Below, in pieces: positions 9,401-18,097 of a DNA stretch of 41,947 nucleotides. The stretch is from contig JAFGAO010000263.1 of NCBI GenBank assembly GCA_016933615.1, positions 1 through 41,947 on the forward strand, given 5' to 3'. The notes under the pieces are model-generated. The model was not told where the DNA came from and made no database searches. It was given only the letters and a program-made list of their open reading frames with translations. Numbering within the stretch: the stretch's first letter is position 1; the number at the start of each line of letters is the position of its first letter. Made by a program: the position numbers and the translations under genes. Source of the DNA: Acidobacteriota bacterium (GTDB taxonomy: Bacteria > Acidobacteriota > UBA6911).

Positions 9401-12400
9401 ATGATGCGATATTTATGGATGTTATTTCTGGCGGCCTTTCCGATTGTTATGAATCCGGCGGCGTCGGCTCTCGAGGAAACCCGTCTGCTGCGTTTCCCCG
9501 CGATTCACGGAGACCGGATCGTTTTCAGCTACGCCGGAGATCTGTACTCGGTCCCGGCCGAAGGGGGCGTCGCGCGCAAGCTGACCGGCGACGCCGGCTA
9601 TGAGATGTTTCCCCGCTTTTCCCCGGACGGGAAAAACATTGCCTTCACCGCGCAGTACGACGGCAATACCGAAGTCTACCTGATGGCGTCCGAGGGGGGC
9701 ATCCCCCGAAGGCTGACCCATACGGCGACCCTGGACCGTGACGATGTCGCCGACCGCATGGGTCCCAACAACATCGTCATGGGATGGAAAGGGAACGACC
9801 GGATCGTGTTCCGGTCCCGGAAGGACGAATGGAACTCCTTCAAGGGCGGGCTTTTCCTGGTTTCGGACTCCGGCGGCCTTTCCGAGCCGCTGCCGCTGCC
9901 GCGGGGCGGTTTCTGCTCCTATTCCCCCGACCAGAGGAAATTGGCCTACAACCGTGTTTTCAGGGAATTCCGCACCTGGAAGCGCTACCGGGGCGGCCAG
10001 GCGGACGACATATGGATCTACGATTTCGATACCCAGGAAACGGTCAACATCACGGACAATCCCGCGCAGGACATCATCCCGATGTGGGCCGGGGACACGA
10101 TTTACTTCATCTCGGACCGGGAAGAAAGCGGGAGATTCAACCTTTACGCATACGAGATCGCTTCCAAAAGGACGCGCAGGCTGACCGACTTCAAGGACTT
10201 CGACATCAAGTTTCCTTCCCTGGGCGATGCAGCCATCGTCTTTGAAAACGGCGGTTCCATCTACCGGTTCGGTCTCGAAAGCCGCCGGGTCGAAAAAGTC
10301 CCCGTCTCCATCGCCGACGACCAGGTTTCGGGGCGGGGCGGACGCATCCGGACCGGCGATTCGGTCTACAGCTATGAAATCGCCCCCGACGGCAGCCGCG
10401 CCCTCTTCAACGCCCGCGGGGATGTCTACACGGTTCCGGCCAAACACGGGCCCACGCGGAATCTTACGAACACTTCGGGCATCCACGAGAGAGCGCCCAA
10501 ATGGTCGCCGGACGGCAAATGGATCGCCTATATCTCCGACGCCTCCGGCGAAGATGAAATTTACATCGTGCCGCAGGACGGCTCGGGGCCGGCGAGGCAG
10601 TTGACCCGGGGCGGCGACACCTACAAGTTCTACCTCCTCTGGTCGCCCGACAGCCAGAAGATCCTGTGGTCGGATAAAAAACTCCGCCTGCAGTACGTAG
10701 ACGTCGCCACCGGGGAAGTAACGGCGGTGGCCACGGCGGAAGCCTGGGAGATTACCGAGTTCTGCTGGTCCCCCGACAGCCGGTGGATCGCCTACGCTCG
10801 CGAAGAGGTGAAGCAGATGAAGACGGTCTACCTCTACTCCATGGAGGGCGGCGGCACGTTCGCCGTTACCGAAGGCTGGTACGCTTCGGGGCTGCCCGCG
10901 TTCAGCGCGGACGGAAAGTACCTTTTCTTCGTCTCCGACCGCACCTTCAACCCGGCCGGGGACGGGGTGGAGTTCGACTACAGCTACAGCGACATGTCGA
11001 AGATCTACCTGGTGACGCTGGCCGGAGAGACGAAATCCCCCTTCGAGCCGAAGAGCGACGAGGTCGGGGTCAAGGAAGCGGAAAAACCTGCCGGCAAAGA
11101 GGGGGAAACCGAAGCGGAGAAGAAGGAACCTTCCGAAAGCGTCGCCGTTACGGTGGATGCGGAGGGTCTGCCTTCCCGCATCGCGGAACTTCCCGTTCCG
11201 GGAGCCTCCTACCGGCAGCTGGTTTCGGCCGGCGGCAGGCTTTACTACCTGCGGCAGAAAAGAGGCGACAAAAGCAAGCTGGTTCTGTTCGATTTCGACA
11301 AGCGGAAGGAGTCCGAACTGGCGGAGGTCAACGGCTTTGAAATATCGGCCGACGCCAAAAAGATCCTGGTGGGATACGACCGGTCCTACGCGATCATGGA
11401 CCTTCCCGCCGCCCCCGGGCCGGTCAGCGGGCAGCTCGACCTCTCGGACATGGCGATGAATCTCGACCGGACCGCCGAATGGAAGCAGATATTCCACGAG
11501 TCCTGGCGCCAGATGCGGGATTTCTTCTACGATCCCAACATGCACGGGGTCGACTGGGAACAGGTCCGGCGCAACTACGAGCCGCTTCTTCCTTTCGTGC
11601 GCCACCGGAAGGATCTCACCTATGTGATCGGGGAGATGATCGGGGAGCTCAACGTGGGGCATACCTATGTCGGCGGCGGGGACGCGCCCGAAAAAGAGCG
11701 GATCAAGACCGGCCTGCTGGGCGCGGTGCTCGAGAAGGACGCGTCTTCGGGATACTTCCGGATTGCGCGCATTCTCGAAGGCCGCAACTGGGACGAGAAT
11801 GCAAAGTCCCCCCTGACGGATATCGGCGTGGATGCCCGCGAAGGCGATTTCATCCTCGCCGTCAACGGGGAACCGACCGACGGGATGCCGGACATCTACG
11901 CATCCCTGGCGGGCACGGTCGGGAGACAGGTCCGGCTCAAGCTGAATTCGACTCCGTCCGAGGAAGGGAGCCGGGAAACGGTCGTCGTGCCCATCGGGGA
12001 CGAGAGCCCGCTTCGCTATCACGGCTGGGTGCAGGACAACATCGAAAAGGTCAGCCGGGCTACCGGCGGGCGGGTGGGCTACATCCATATCCCGGACATG
12101 CAGACCCAGGGAATGAACGAATTTGTCCGCTACTTCTATCCCCAGACGCGCCGGGAAGCCCTGATCGTCGACGTGCGCAGCAACGGGGGAGGGAACGTGT
12201 CGCCCATTATCATCGAGCGCCTGCGCCGCGAGGCGGCCATGATCGGCATCGCGCGCAACGTGGCCCCGGAATTCGACCCCGGCGGGATGCAGGCGGGGCC
12301 GAAAGTGGCCCTGATCGACGAGTTCTCGGCTTCGGACGGGGACATTTTCGCCTACCGCTTCCGGCACTACAAAATGGGCGAGCTCATCGGCAAGCGCACC

Positions 12401-12670
12401 TGGGGCGGCGTGGTCGGCATCCGCGGCTCTTTGCCGATCGTGGACGGGGGATACCTGCAGCGTCCCGAGTTTTCCCGCTACGACCTCGCCGGGACGGAGT
12501 GGATCATGGAGGGGCACGGTGTCGAGCCGGACATCGCCGTCGACAACGATCCCGCCAAAGAGTACGCGGGAGTGGACGAACAGCTCGACAGGGCCATCGA
12601 GGTGATACTGAAAAAGCTGGAGGCATCCCCGGTCCGGATACCGCCGCCGCCCCCCTATCCTGTGAAATAA
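9401..12670 (+). CDS. Tricorn-like protease, S41 family, exported
   Basis: A 1089-residue tricorn protease homologue. It has a signal peptide (to about residue 23) and two stretches of beta-propeller repeats, recognisable by FSPDGKNIAFTAQYDGN, WSPDGKWIAYISDASGEDE and WSPDSRWIAYA. A charged Glu/Lys-rich linker lies near residues 555-585. Then come a tricorn C1-like region (WRQMRDFFYDPNMHGVDW), a PDZ domain (EGDFILAVNGEPTD) and the S41 catalytic domain (LIVDVRSNGGGN, then the serine region DEFSASDGDIFAYRF, then KRTWGGVVG). Tricorn proteins degrade oligopeptides; the signal peptide suggests extracytoplasmic work, in line with the other exported peptidases here. It appears complete. Confidence 0.95.
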   Translation: MMRYLWMLFLAAFPIVMNPAASALEETRLLRFPAIHGDRIVFSYAGDLYSVPAEGGVARKLTGDAGYEMFPRFSPDGKNIAFTAQYDGNTEVYLMASEGGIPRRLTHTATLDRDDVADRMGPNNIVMGWKGNDRIVFRSRKDEWNSFKGGLFLVSDSGGLSEPLPLPRGGFCSYSPDQRKLAYNRVFREFRTWKRYRGGQADDIWIYDFDTQETVNITDNPAQDIIPMWAGDTIYFISDREESGRFNLYAYEIASKRTRRLTDFKDFDIKFPSLGDAAIVFENGGSIYRFGLESRRVEKVPVSIADDQVSGRGGRIRTGDSVYSYEIAPDGSRALFNARGDVYTVPAKHGPTRNLTNTSGIHERAPKWSPDGKWIAYISDASGEDEIYIVPQDGSGPARQLTRGGDTYKFYLLWSPDSQKILWSDKKLRLQYVDVATGEVTAVATAEAWEITEFCWSPDSRWIAYAREEVKQMKTVYLYSMEGGGTFAVTEGWYASGLPAFSADGKYLFFVSDRTFNPAGDGVEFDYSYSDMSKIYLVTLAGETKSPFEPKSDEVGVKEAEKPAGKEGETEAEKKEPSESVAVTVDAEGLPSRIAELPVPGASYRQLVSAGGRLYYLRQKRGDKSKLVLFDFDKRKESELAEVNGFEISADAKKILVGYDRSYAIMDLPAAPGPVSGQLDLSDMAMNLDRTAEWKQIFHESWRQMRDFFYDPNMHGVDWEQVRRNYEPLLPFVRHRKDLTYVIGEMIGELNVGHTYVGGGDAPEKERIKTGLLGAVLEKDASSGYFRIARILEGRNWDENAKSPLTDIGVDAREGDFILAVNGEPTDGMPDIYASLAGTVGRQVRLKLNSTPSEEGSRETVVVPIGDESPLRYHGWVQDNIEKVSRATGGRVGYIHIPDMQTQGMNEFVRYFYPQTRREALIVDVRSNGGGNVSPIIIERLRREAAMIGIARNVAPEFDPGGMQAGPKVALIDEFSASDGDIFAYRFRHYKMGELIGKRTWGGVVGIRGSLPIVDGGYLQRPEFSRYDLAGTEWIMEGHGVEPDIAVDNDPAKEYAGVDEQLDRAIEVILKKLEASPVRIPPPPPYPVK

Positions 12671-12869
12671 TCGTCCGGGAAGTCGGCATCGCCCCGGGCT
12701 AAAATTTCAGAATCCGGTGTCCGACGGTTTCAGGGGCCGCAGACGCCGCGTCGTCTTCGGGAACGGCAAAATCCGCCTTCACAACGGAGCCCGGGCATGT
12801 TACCCTCATGGGCGTCGTTCCATCCGGCGCCGTTTGCGCCGACGGTACGGCGCACCGCAGCGAAAGAGT

Positions 12870-12945
<76 letters not shown>

Positions 12946-12955
12946 ATCATCTCAA

Positions 12956-14275
12956 TTATTTACGGAAATTATGAAATTCTCCTTCATCTAAAATCGCTTC
13001 CATTTGCCCTCCACTTGCCTTTTGGCGGTCGAGGATGGTCCCTTCGAGCCGCCGTTTTTTGGGCAGGAAATGCGTGTAAATCGAAAGCGTGACGCCCGGG
13101 TTGGCGTGCCCCAGGTGCCGTGAAACGGAGCCGATATCCTCCCCGGCGGCGATCATCTGGCTTGCCCAGGTGTGGCGCAGCGAGTGCGGGCTCCGCTGGC
13201 GGACGCCCGCAGACTTCTGGGCGCCGTTCCACGCCCGCAGGAACCGGCTGTAGTTGACCGTGTGCCCGGATCTTTCGCAGAACAGGGCCTCGGGCGCCGG
13301 CTCTCCCCTGGCGAGCCACTCGACCCTGCGGCGCTTCAGCATCGCCTCCAGCGCCCGGCGGAAGTCCACGGACCAGAACTCCATCTCGCGGTCGCTCGCG
13401 TCGGTTTTGGCGCTGTCTTCGAGCTCGCCGGTTCCCGAGGGGATGTTCTTGTTGATCAGGATGGTTCCGCGCGCCCAGTCGATGTCGTGGACGGTGAGAG
13501 CGCAGGCCTCTCCGATCCGCATCCCTTCCCGGGACATCGCGAGCGCGAACTCGAAATACTCCGGATGCCTGACGGCGATCTGATCCTCCACGCTATGCAG
13601 TTCCTCGGCCGTGTACACGTCGGAGCGCTTCACCTCGCGGTCCTTTTTCTTCTTGCGGTAGAAGCGGCTCAGGCCGGCCACGGGGTTCATGGGAATGATC
13701 CCGTCCCTCACGGCTTCGGACATCAGCGAGCGCAGGGTCATCGTCATGATGCGGATGGTGTCCCGGCTGTACCGGCGCGCGTGTCCCTTGGGGCGCCGCT
13801 TCTCCTTCTCCTTGTTTTTCAGCGGCCGCCGGAACCGAGCCGTGCTGTAGGTCGAAACGGATTTCTCCGACAGGAAGTCGGCCAGGATGCGGTAGCTTAT
13901 TTCCGGCAGGAGCAGGTTCCCGAGCGCCGGGATTATGTGGCGGTCCAGGTTTACCCTGTACATGGCGAGCGTGGATCTCTTCAGGCCCGCGGACTCCATT
14001 CGTTTCATGAAAAGCCGGGCGTATTCCGAAACGGTGGGGATCGGCGCGCTGTCTTTCTGCGGCGTTTCGGGCTCGATCAGCCTGATGGCGTCCGGGCCGA
14101 ATTTGGCCCACGCCTCGTTCAGGAGCTTGGCCCTTTCGGACGCGGCGTCCCTGCCGGCGTCCCCGGTCCCGATCAGCTTCGTCTTGCGCCACCTCTTCCC
14201 CGAGGGGATCTGCCAGCGGATCCGAACCCACCATTTGCCGCTGCCTCGCGGCATCTCCACCGCTATGACCCCCAT
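12956..14275 (-). CDS. int: Tyrosine-type site-specific integrase
   Basis: A 439-residue tyrosine recombinase that would catalyse integration at, and excision from, tRNA-Lys. The catalytic residues are in place: R253 (GMRIGEA), H364 and R367 (HSLRHTW), H390 (LGHAN) and the nucleophile Y400 (IYTHF). The N-terminal half includes an SAM-like core-binding domain (SEYARLFMKRMESAGLKRST) after an arm-binding-type start (GKWWVRIRWQ). I place the start at ATG 14275, overlapping the stop of the excisionase-like gene as TGATG. The frame is open 71 codons further upstream, but that part is the shadow of the other gene. The coupling suggests the two are translated together. Confidence 0.95.
   Translation of the reverse strand: MGVIAVEMPRGSGKWWVRIRWQIPSGKRWRKTKLIGTGDAGRDAASERAKLLNEAWAKFGPDAIRLIEPETPQKDSAPIPTVSEYARLFMKRMESAGLKRSTLAMYRVNLDRHIIPALGNLLLPEISYRILADFLSEKSVSTYSTARFRRPLKNKEKEKRRPKGHARRYSRDTIRIMTMTLRSLMSEAVRDGIIPMNPVAGLSRFYRKKKKDREVKRSDVYTAEELHSVEDQIAVRHPEYFEFALAMSREGMRIGEACALTVHDIDWARGTILINKNIPSGTGELEDSAKTDASDREMEFWSVDFRRALEAMLKRRRVEWLARGEPAPEALFCERSGHTVNYSRFLRAWNGAQKSAGVRQRSPHSLRHTWASQMIAAGEDIGSVSRHLGHANPGVTLSIYTHFLPKKRRLEGTILDRQKASGGQMEAILDEGEFHNFRK
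13004..13028 (+). repeat. Candidate integrase arm-type site, left
   Basis: TTGCCCTCCACTTGCC followed by TTTTGGCGG, lying within the 3' end of the integrase gene. The same sequence, with one extra T, occurs at 27018-27043 inside the right end in the same orientation. A TACGGAAAT word also occurs near both (12961 and 27050). In the excised circle they would sit on either side of the att core, as arm-type sites do. Confidence 0.5.
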
Positions 14276-14517
14276 CAGCGGGCCGCCTGCGCGAATTCGC
14301 GGAATTCCTGAAGGATTTCGGTCACGACGGGATCCTTCTGAATCTGGCGCCTGGTCGAGCGCATGTATTTCTCGAACGCCTCGACGTCGACCAGGATCTT
14401 CCCCCGCGGAGAAAAACGGTGATGGGGCAGCTTGTGCCTGCGGATCAGCAAGCGGATCGTCTTCTCGCATAACGACGTTCGCTCGCACAATGTCTTTATC
14501 GGGACATATTGAGTCAT
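14275..14517 (-). CDS. Excisionase-like HTH protein
   Basis: An 80-residue protein with a winged-helix/MerR-like HTH of the excisionase type: VPIKTLCERTSLCEKTIRLL, then RRHKLPHHRFSPRGKILVDV, then a short helical tail. Such proteins direct integrase towards excision or act as small repressors. ATG 14517 follows GAGGTGAT, which outranks the ATG five codons upstream. Its stop overlaps the integrase start by one base, indicating translational coupling with int. Family by fold pattern; excision activity is inferred from position. Confidence 0.75.
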   Translation of the reverse strand: MTQYVPIKTLCERTSLCEKTIRLLIRRHKLPHHRFSPRGKILVDVEAFEKYMRSTRRQIQKDPVVTEILQEFREFAQAAR

Positions 14518-14614
14518 ATCACCTCGGCGCATCCTTAAAATATGGCGTGGAAGCCGCTCCGTTGCCCAGAATTACGCGTATTGATTGCCCGCCAGGCTCC
14601 CCGTAACGGCATAG

Positions 14615-14968
14615 CTAAACGGAGGGGCTCCTTTCCTGAAGCTGTTTGAATGCCTTTTTTGCCTCCTTGTGCAGCTGCGGCACGAAGCGCTCCTTCTCCG
14701 CCCTCTCGAGGTCCCTCTTGATGAAAAACCGGATGACGCGCATGGCGCTGTCCAGGGAGGGGAAATGCAAAAATTGGGAGCGGTTCCCCCGGGGCCGCAT
14801 GATCTCTATCCGGCAGTCCTGTCGGACCTCCACTCTCAACGTCACGCCGTCATCCTCCCTCGATAGCCCGCGCGGATCCGCCGCGCCGCCTCGGATATCA
14901 GGAGCGCGTCCGCCGTCGCCATGGTTAATTCCGATGATATCCATCTTCACAAAACATGCGTTACCCAT
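14615..14968 (-). CDS. Hypothetical protein of the element
   Basis: A 117-residue open frame on the phage strand. The first half is Gly/Asp-rich with no recognisable pattern. The second half is basic and helical (SAMRVIRFFIKRDLERAEKE, then HKEAKKAFKQL) and looks like a real protein. An ATG at 14944 is an alternative start. It lies between the excisionase-like gene and the broken ORF6N gene, so it may be a remnant joined during the same rearrangement. I do not recognise a family. Confidence 0.45.
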   Translation of the reverse strand: MGNACFVKMDIIGINHGDGGRAPDIRGGAADPRGLSREDDGVTLRVEVRQDCRIEIMRPRGNRSQFLHFPSLDSAMRVIRFFIKRDLERAEKERFVPQLHKEAKKAFKQLQERSPSV

Positions 14969-14984
14969 GCACTTGAGATTGCAT

Positions 14985-15293
14985 CCTGAAACCTCAAGTT
15001 GGGGTGGGCGTCGCTACCTGCCCTACGCTTTTACCGAGCACGGCGTTGCCATGCTTTCTTCCGTATTGAACAGCCCCCGCGCTGTGCAGATGAACATCCT
15101 GATCATTCGCGCCTTCGTAAAACTTCGTGAAATGCTGGCTACCCATAAAGACCTGGCCCGCAAGATCGAGGATCTCGAACGCCAGCAGAAAGAGCACGGC
15201 CAGCAACTTGCGGCAGTGTATTCCATCGTCAAGCGGCTGATCGACATTCCGCTCAAATCCTCGAAGCCGATCGGTTTCAGAGTGGACGAATAA
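14985..15293 (+). pseudogene. ORF6N-domain phage antirepressor-type protein, 5'-truncated
   Basis: The frame reads SSWGGRRYLPYAFTEHGVAM, then LSSVLNSPRAVQMNILIIRA and FVKLREML, followed by a coiled tail to a normal stop. This is the second half of the phage ORF6N domain plus its usual helical C-terminus. The N-terminal half of the domain and a start codon are missing: upstream in the frame is unrelated sequence opposite the hypothetical gene at 14615-14968. It is therefore a decayed phage gene. A 7-bp inverted repeat (ACTTGAG/CTCAAGT, 14971-14977 and 14993-14999) sits at the break. Confidence 0.8.
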
Positions 15294-15406
15294 ACACCTG
15301 GGTAGTTCTTTGATACCGTTTAATACCACTACTCCAACCGGCTTCCCGTTTTAATAAACAGTGCTCCGAAATGTTCCCGGGCAACTAAGCCCAAAGAAGC
15401 ATTCAA

Positions 15407-15908
15407 TCAAGAAATGCAGCCCAATAAATTGCATCGAACGTATTCCGCAATGGCCTTCATGAAAAGCGGCGGTACACAGTTACCGATCTGCCGGATTCCT
15501 TCATGGAATTGCCCGGCGAAAATGAAGGCATCCGGAAACGAACTGAAACGCTTGAATTCAGGGAGCGAGAATCCCTGGCAGGGAGGACGATCCGTCCAGA
15601 ACATCCAGTTCTCCCGGCTTCAGCTTCGCGATCCGGAGGCACTCCTCAACCGAGAGTTTTCCTATATCGCCGTGCCACACCAGAACGTCCGGGAAGTTAA
15701 GCTTGAATGTCTCGACCGCATGATCGTCCCACTCCACGGCGAGCAGTTCCTGGAATCCGGCCATGCTGTAGCCGAGCGAGGACCCGCCGCATCCGGCGAA
15801 CAGGGAAATCACCGTCGGCGCATCCGGATCCCGCGGCTTGAGATGTTCCTGCCAGCAGGCATCGAGGTAGGCCGGATAGTCGACTATTTTGGAAAGGAAT
15901 GTCCGCAT
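15407..15908 (-). pseudogene. C5-cytosine DNA methyltransferase, internally deleted and frameshifted
   Basis: The first frame (15908 down to 15558) gives a normal start with the SAM-binding motif I (ISLFAGCGGSSLGYSMAGF) and reads into LDVLDGS, the lead-in to catalytic motif IV. A one-base insertion there breaks the frame. In the next frame the motif IV core PPCQGFS appears, but it runs straight into the final motifs IX-X (FSSFPDAFIF, then IRQIGNCVPPLFMKAIAEYV). Motifs VI-VIII and the target-recognition domain, normally well over 100 residues, are absent. The enzyme cannot be active. The start overlaps the ParB-like gene by 25 bp, an original operon arrangement. Confidence 0.9.
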
Positions 15909-16396
15909 TCCGGGCAGGTAACCATCTTGACGTCGGCCGCCGCCGACTCATCGTACTCCGGCTGGTTCACGTCCTGGCCGAGCAAAAGGTCTGCCATCTC
16001 CTCGGGATTGAATCCCAGGAGGTCCAGGTTGAATTCGAGGCCCTTCAGGTCGAGCAATTCCGCACGCAGCAGGTCGTCGTCCCAGCCGGCATTGAGCGCG
16101 AGCTTGTTGTCAGCGATCAAATACGCCTTTTTCTGGGCTTCAGTCAGCCCGTCCAGGGTGATGCAGGGGACCTCGGCCATCTCCAGCCTTTTGGCTGCTT
16201 CAACCCTCGCGTGGCCCGCGATTATGTTGTTTTTTTCGTCAATTAGCACCGGATTTGTCCACCCGAATTCACGCAAAGAAGCCATAATCTGCCGGATCTG
16301 GGGCTCGGAGTGAGTCCGGGCGTTGCGCTCGTAAACTATTAAGGAATCAACGGTTCTGCGCTCGACCTGCCTGTTTGTCGCCTTCGTCTTGTTCAT
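15884..16396 (-). CDS. ParB/sulfiredoxin-fold nuclease-domain protein
   Basis: About 170 residues. The ParB N-terminal-like domain is clear: VDSLIVYERNARTHSEPQIR, then SLREFGWTNPVLIDEKNNII and the signature AGHARVEAAKRLEM, followed by VPCITLDGLTEAQKKAYLIA and DNKLAL. A C-terminal CPECGHSF gives a small zinc-ribbon-like half. Such phage proteins commonly sit beside DNA methyltransferases, as here, and are thought to act in phage DNA processing rather than partition. AGGA precedes the ATG at 16396; ATG at 16411 is the alternative. Its 3' end overlaps the broken methyltransferase. The gene looks intact. Confidence 0.85.
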   Translation of the reverse strand: MNKTKATNRQVERRTVDSLIVYERNARTHSEPQIRQIMASLREFGWTNPVLIDEKNNIIAGHARVEAAKRLEMAEVPCITLDGLTEAQKKAYLIADNKLALNAGWDDDLLRAELLDLKGLEFNLDLLGFNPEEMADLLLGQDVNQPEYDESAAADVKMVTCPECGHSFPK

Positions 16397-16545
16397 ATTT
16401 TTCCTGGCCATTTCCGGTTTTGACCCCCGGTCGGAATAAAGCGGAAATTCGGGGGACGCTGCGCGCCCGGTATAAGTCTAATGCTGTCTAGGGATTACAG
16501 CCCCATACCCCCTGCAGAATACGTCATAGGAAATAGTATCTATCC

Positions 16546-16887
16546 CTATCGCCCGTCCTCTTCCGCGGTCTTCCTTGAATGGCACGCCTTGCAGAGACCC
16601 TGCCAGTTGCCGCGATCCCAGAACAGGCTCATGTCTCCCCGATGCGGCTGCCGGTGGTCCACTTCGGCGGCAAGCACAGGAGGGCCGCACTTTATGCAGA
16701 AAGGATTCTTCTGAAGATAGTACTCCCTCGCTTTGCGCCATCGGTTTCCATAGCCCCGGCTTGCAGAGGATCCGCGCCGATTTTCATATTCCCGTTGTAT
16801 TTGCCGCCTATGTTTTTCGCACAGCCCGCCGTCGGTAAGCTCTGAGCATCCGGGTTGGGTGCATGGGCGCTTGGGGGCGTGGGGCAC
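16546..16887 (-). CDS. HNH endonuclease
   Basis: A 113-residue phage-type HNH nuclease. It has an N-terminal zinc-knuckle-like segment (CTQPGCSELTDGGLCEKH) and a basic linker (YGNRWRKAREYYLQKNPFC). The HNH core follows: CIKCG, then EVDHRQPHRGD, then NWQGLCKACHSRKT, with His in the DH pair, Asn and the final His in order. Phage HNH proteins of this size usually lie just before terminase genes and assist DNA packaging; here no terminase follows. The start is GTG 16887, one base after the upstream gene's stop codon, so the two are probably coupled. Confidence 0.88.
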   Translation of the reverse strand: MPHAPKRPCTQPGCSELTDGGLCEKHRRQIQREYENRRGSSASRGYGNRWRKAREYYLQKNPFCIKCGPPVLAAEVDHRQPHRGDMSLFWDRGNWQGLCKACHSRKTAEEDGR

Positions 16888-16888
16888 G

Positions 16889-17143
16889 TTAACTCACGAT
16901 CTCGCCCGGCCTGTGCATCCCGCCGGGATCGTTCCCGTTCCACCAGATCATCCCTCGGTGGTCCACGTACACATCGCTTGCGGACCTCGATGATGGCTGC
17001 AGGGTGCGGAATTTCAACGCGCCGTCGCGCGTAAAATAGGCGATGCCTGTACGGCAATGCTCGATCGCCCTCGCGTAACTGATGCGGTGCGGGCTTCCAG
17101 GGCGCGGATTCTCCACCAACACCGATTTCCTGAGTTTTGACAT
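16889..17143 (-). CDS. Hypothetical phage protein
   Basis: An 84-residue protein starting with ATG 17143 and ending one base before the HNH start, so co-transcribed with it. It has a basic N-terminus, then FRTLQPSSRSASDVYVDHRG and MIWWNGNDPGG. The tight spacing supports it as a real gene. No family recognised. Confidence 0.55.
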   Translation of the reverse strand: MSKLRKSVLVENPRPGSPHRISYARAIEHCRTGIAYFTRDGALKFRTLQPSSRSASDVYVDHRGMIWWNGNDPGGMHRPGEIVS

Positions 17144-17487
17144 ATTTTGATTGTCTGTGCCGGGCTCGATGCCGGCTCGCTATGCGGGCGCTGTTGATCG
17201 ACGAGTCAGCGTCTCGTTTCCGCCAATGCCGTGCTTCACATAGGGGAGTTTGAGAGGGGAACAGGTATTGCGTCAACAAATATTCGCATTGGAGATACAG
17301 AAACAGTGCAGATGTCGCAAGCGGTGGCAAGCATCGCACTTCGCGGACGGGAATCCCAATACGAATTTACTGAAGGTGAAAAATTTTCAATAGGCGGTGG
17401 ACGATTTTCTGAAGACTGCGTTCTTGTTTAATATAACGCTTTTTCTTGTCATGTAGCTGTCCGGTCTCTAAAGCCAAAGGGGTGAGC
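17144..17487. other. Divergent intergenic region at the cassette junction
   Basis: 344 bp between the leftward phage genes and the rightward regulator. A 66-codon open frame (17231-17431, +) is compatible with coding but has no recognisable feature or good ribosome site, so I do not call it. This is the left boundary of the inserted toxin cassette and probably holds promoters for both directions. Confidence 0.5.
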
Positions 17488-17853
17488 ATGGCTTACGATT
17501 ATCGGCTTCTGTTTGTGGAAATCGAAAGAATATTATCGTCGAACCCGATGATTCGTCTGATGGACCTGGCGGAACGACTCCAATGCAGTCATCCGATAGT
17601 GGAAAAATCGGTTATTTCACAAACGGGGTTCGCCTTCAGGGAATATAGCGATATCAAACTACTGGAACGATGCTTTGATCTTTGGGGCCAGGGACATTGT
17701 GTGAAGGACATAGCAAAGGAGCTAGGATACAAATGGCCGGATAATTTCTCCCGCTTCTTTAAAAATAGGACCGGATTATCACTTTCCAGGTTGAATCATG
17801 CGCCGTATCCGGGCCTTTCAGGGCGGCCTCGGAGCAAAAATGCTAACATATAA
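17488..17853 (+). CDS. AraC-type HTH mini-regulator
   Basis: About 121 residues. The C-terminal part matches the AraC/XylS DNA-binding domain: VKDIAKELGYKWPDNFSRFF followed by KNRTGLSLSRL, the second HTH and its recognition helix. The first half (LLFVEIERILSSNPMIRLMD, then LAERLQCSHPIVEKSV) could form the first HTH. There is no sensor domain, so it would be a stand-alone DNA-binding unit. ATG 17488 follows AAAGGGGTGAGC. It is read towards the RHS gene and lies just before two tandem 24-bp repeats that abut that gene's likely -35 box, which suggests it controls the toxin cassette. Confidence 0.8.
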   Translation: MAYDYRLLFVEIERILSSNPMIRLMDLAERLQCSHPIVEKSVISQTGFAFREYSDIKLLERCFDLWGQGHCVKDIAKELGYKWPDNFSRFFKNRTGLSLSRLNHAPYPGLSGRPRSKNANI

Positions 17854-17861
17854 TAAATTTA

Positions 17862-17909
17862 ATAAATGATAGTTAAATTATCTTGATAAATGATAGTTGA
17901 ATTTTCTTG
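17862..17909 (+). promoter_or_regulatory. Tandem 24-bp repeat, candidate operator
   Basis: Two adjacent copies of ATAAATGATAGTTRAATTWT followed by CTTG (17862-17885 and 17886-17909), differing at two positions. The second copy overlaps the -35 hexamer of the promoter that follows. Direct half-site repeats beside or overlapping a -35 box are the usual layout for AraC-family activators, and such a regulator is encoded immediately upstream. Confidence 0.65.
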
Positions 17910-17935
17910 ACATCGGGTTGAATCTTCATTTATCT
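17907..17935 (+). promoter_or_regulatory. Candidate promoter of the RHS gene
   Basis: A perfect TTGACA (17907-17912), 17-base spacer, then TTATCT (17930-17935), in an AT-rich region unlike the surrounding GC-rich DNA. A start site a few bases on would give a leader of about 270 nt before the RHS start codon. Confidence 0.6.
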
Positions 17936-18097
17936 TGCGGTTACCTATTTCGTCTTTATATACAAGGTACTATATCCTAAATCGGTCCGTGTCAGTTCGC
18001 AGGGCATATTTCGTTCGAGTGACGGCTGTATTCGCGTTTGAATATTTGCAGATATCGAGATCGCATAGCTTATATCTTGATTAAATCTCGATTCTGT

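Noticed and set aside
9422-12517. A 1031-codon open frame on the minus strand opposite the tricorn protease
   Set aside because: It is the antisense shadow of a GC-rich gene; it lacks domain patterning and a ribosome site, while the plus-strand frame has full family motifs.
15570-15600. Programmed frameshift in the cytosine methyltransferase
   Set aside because: Even after a frameshift the recognition domain and motifs VI-VIII are gone, so no functional enzyme would result.
17231-17431. A 66-codon plus-strand frame before the AraC-type gene
   Set aside because: No clear ribosome site and no protein features; it may be a leader region.
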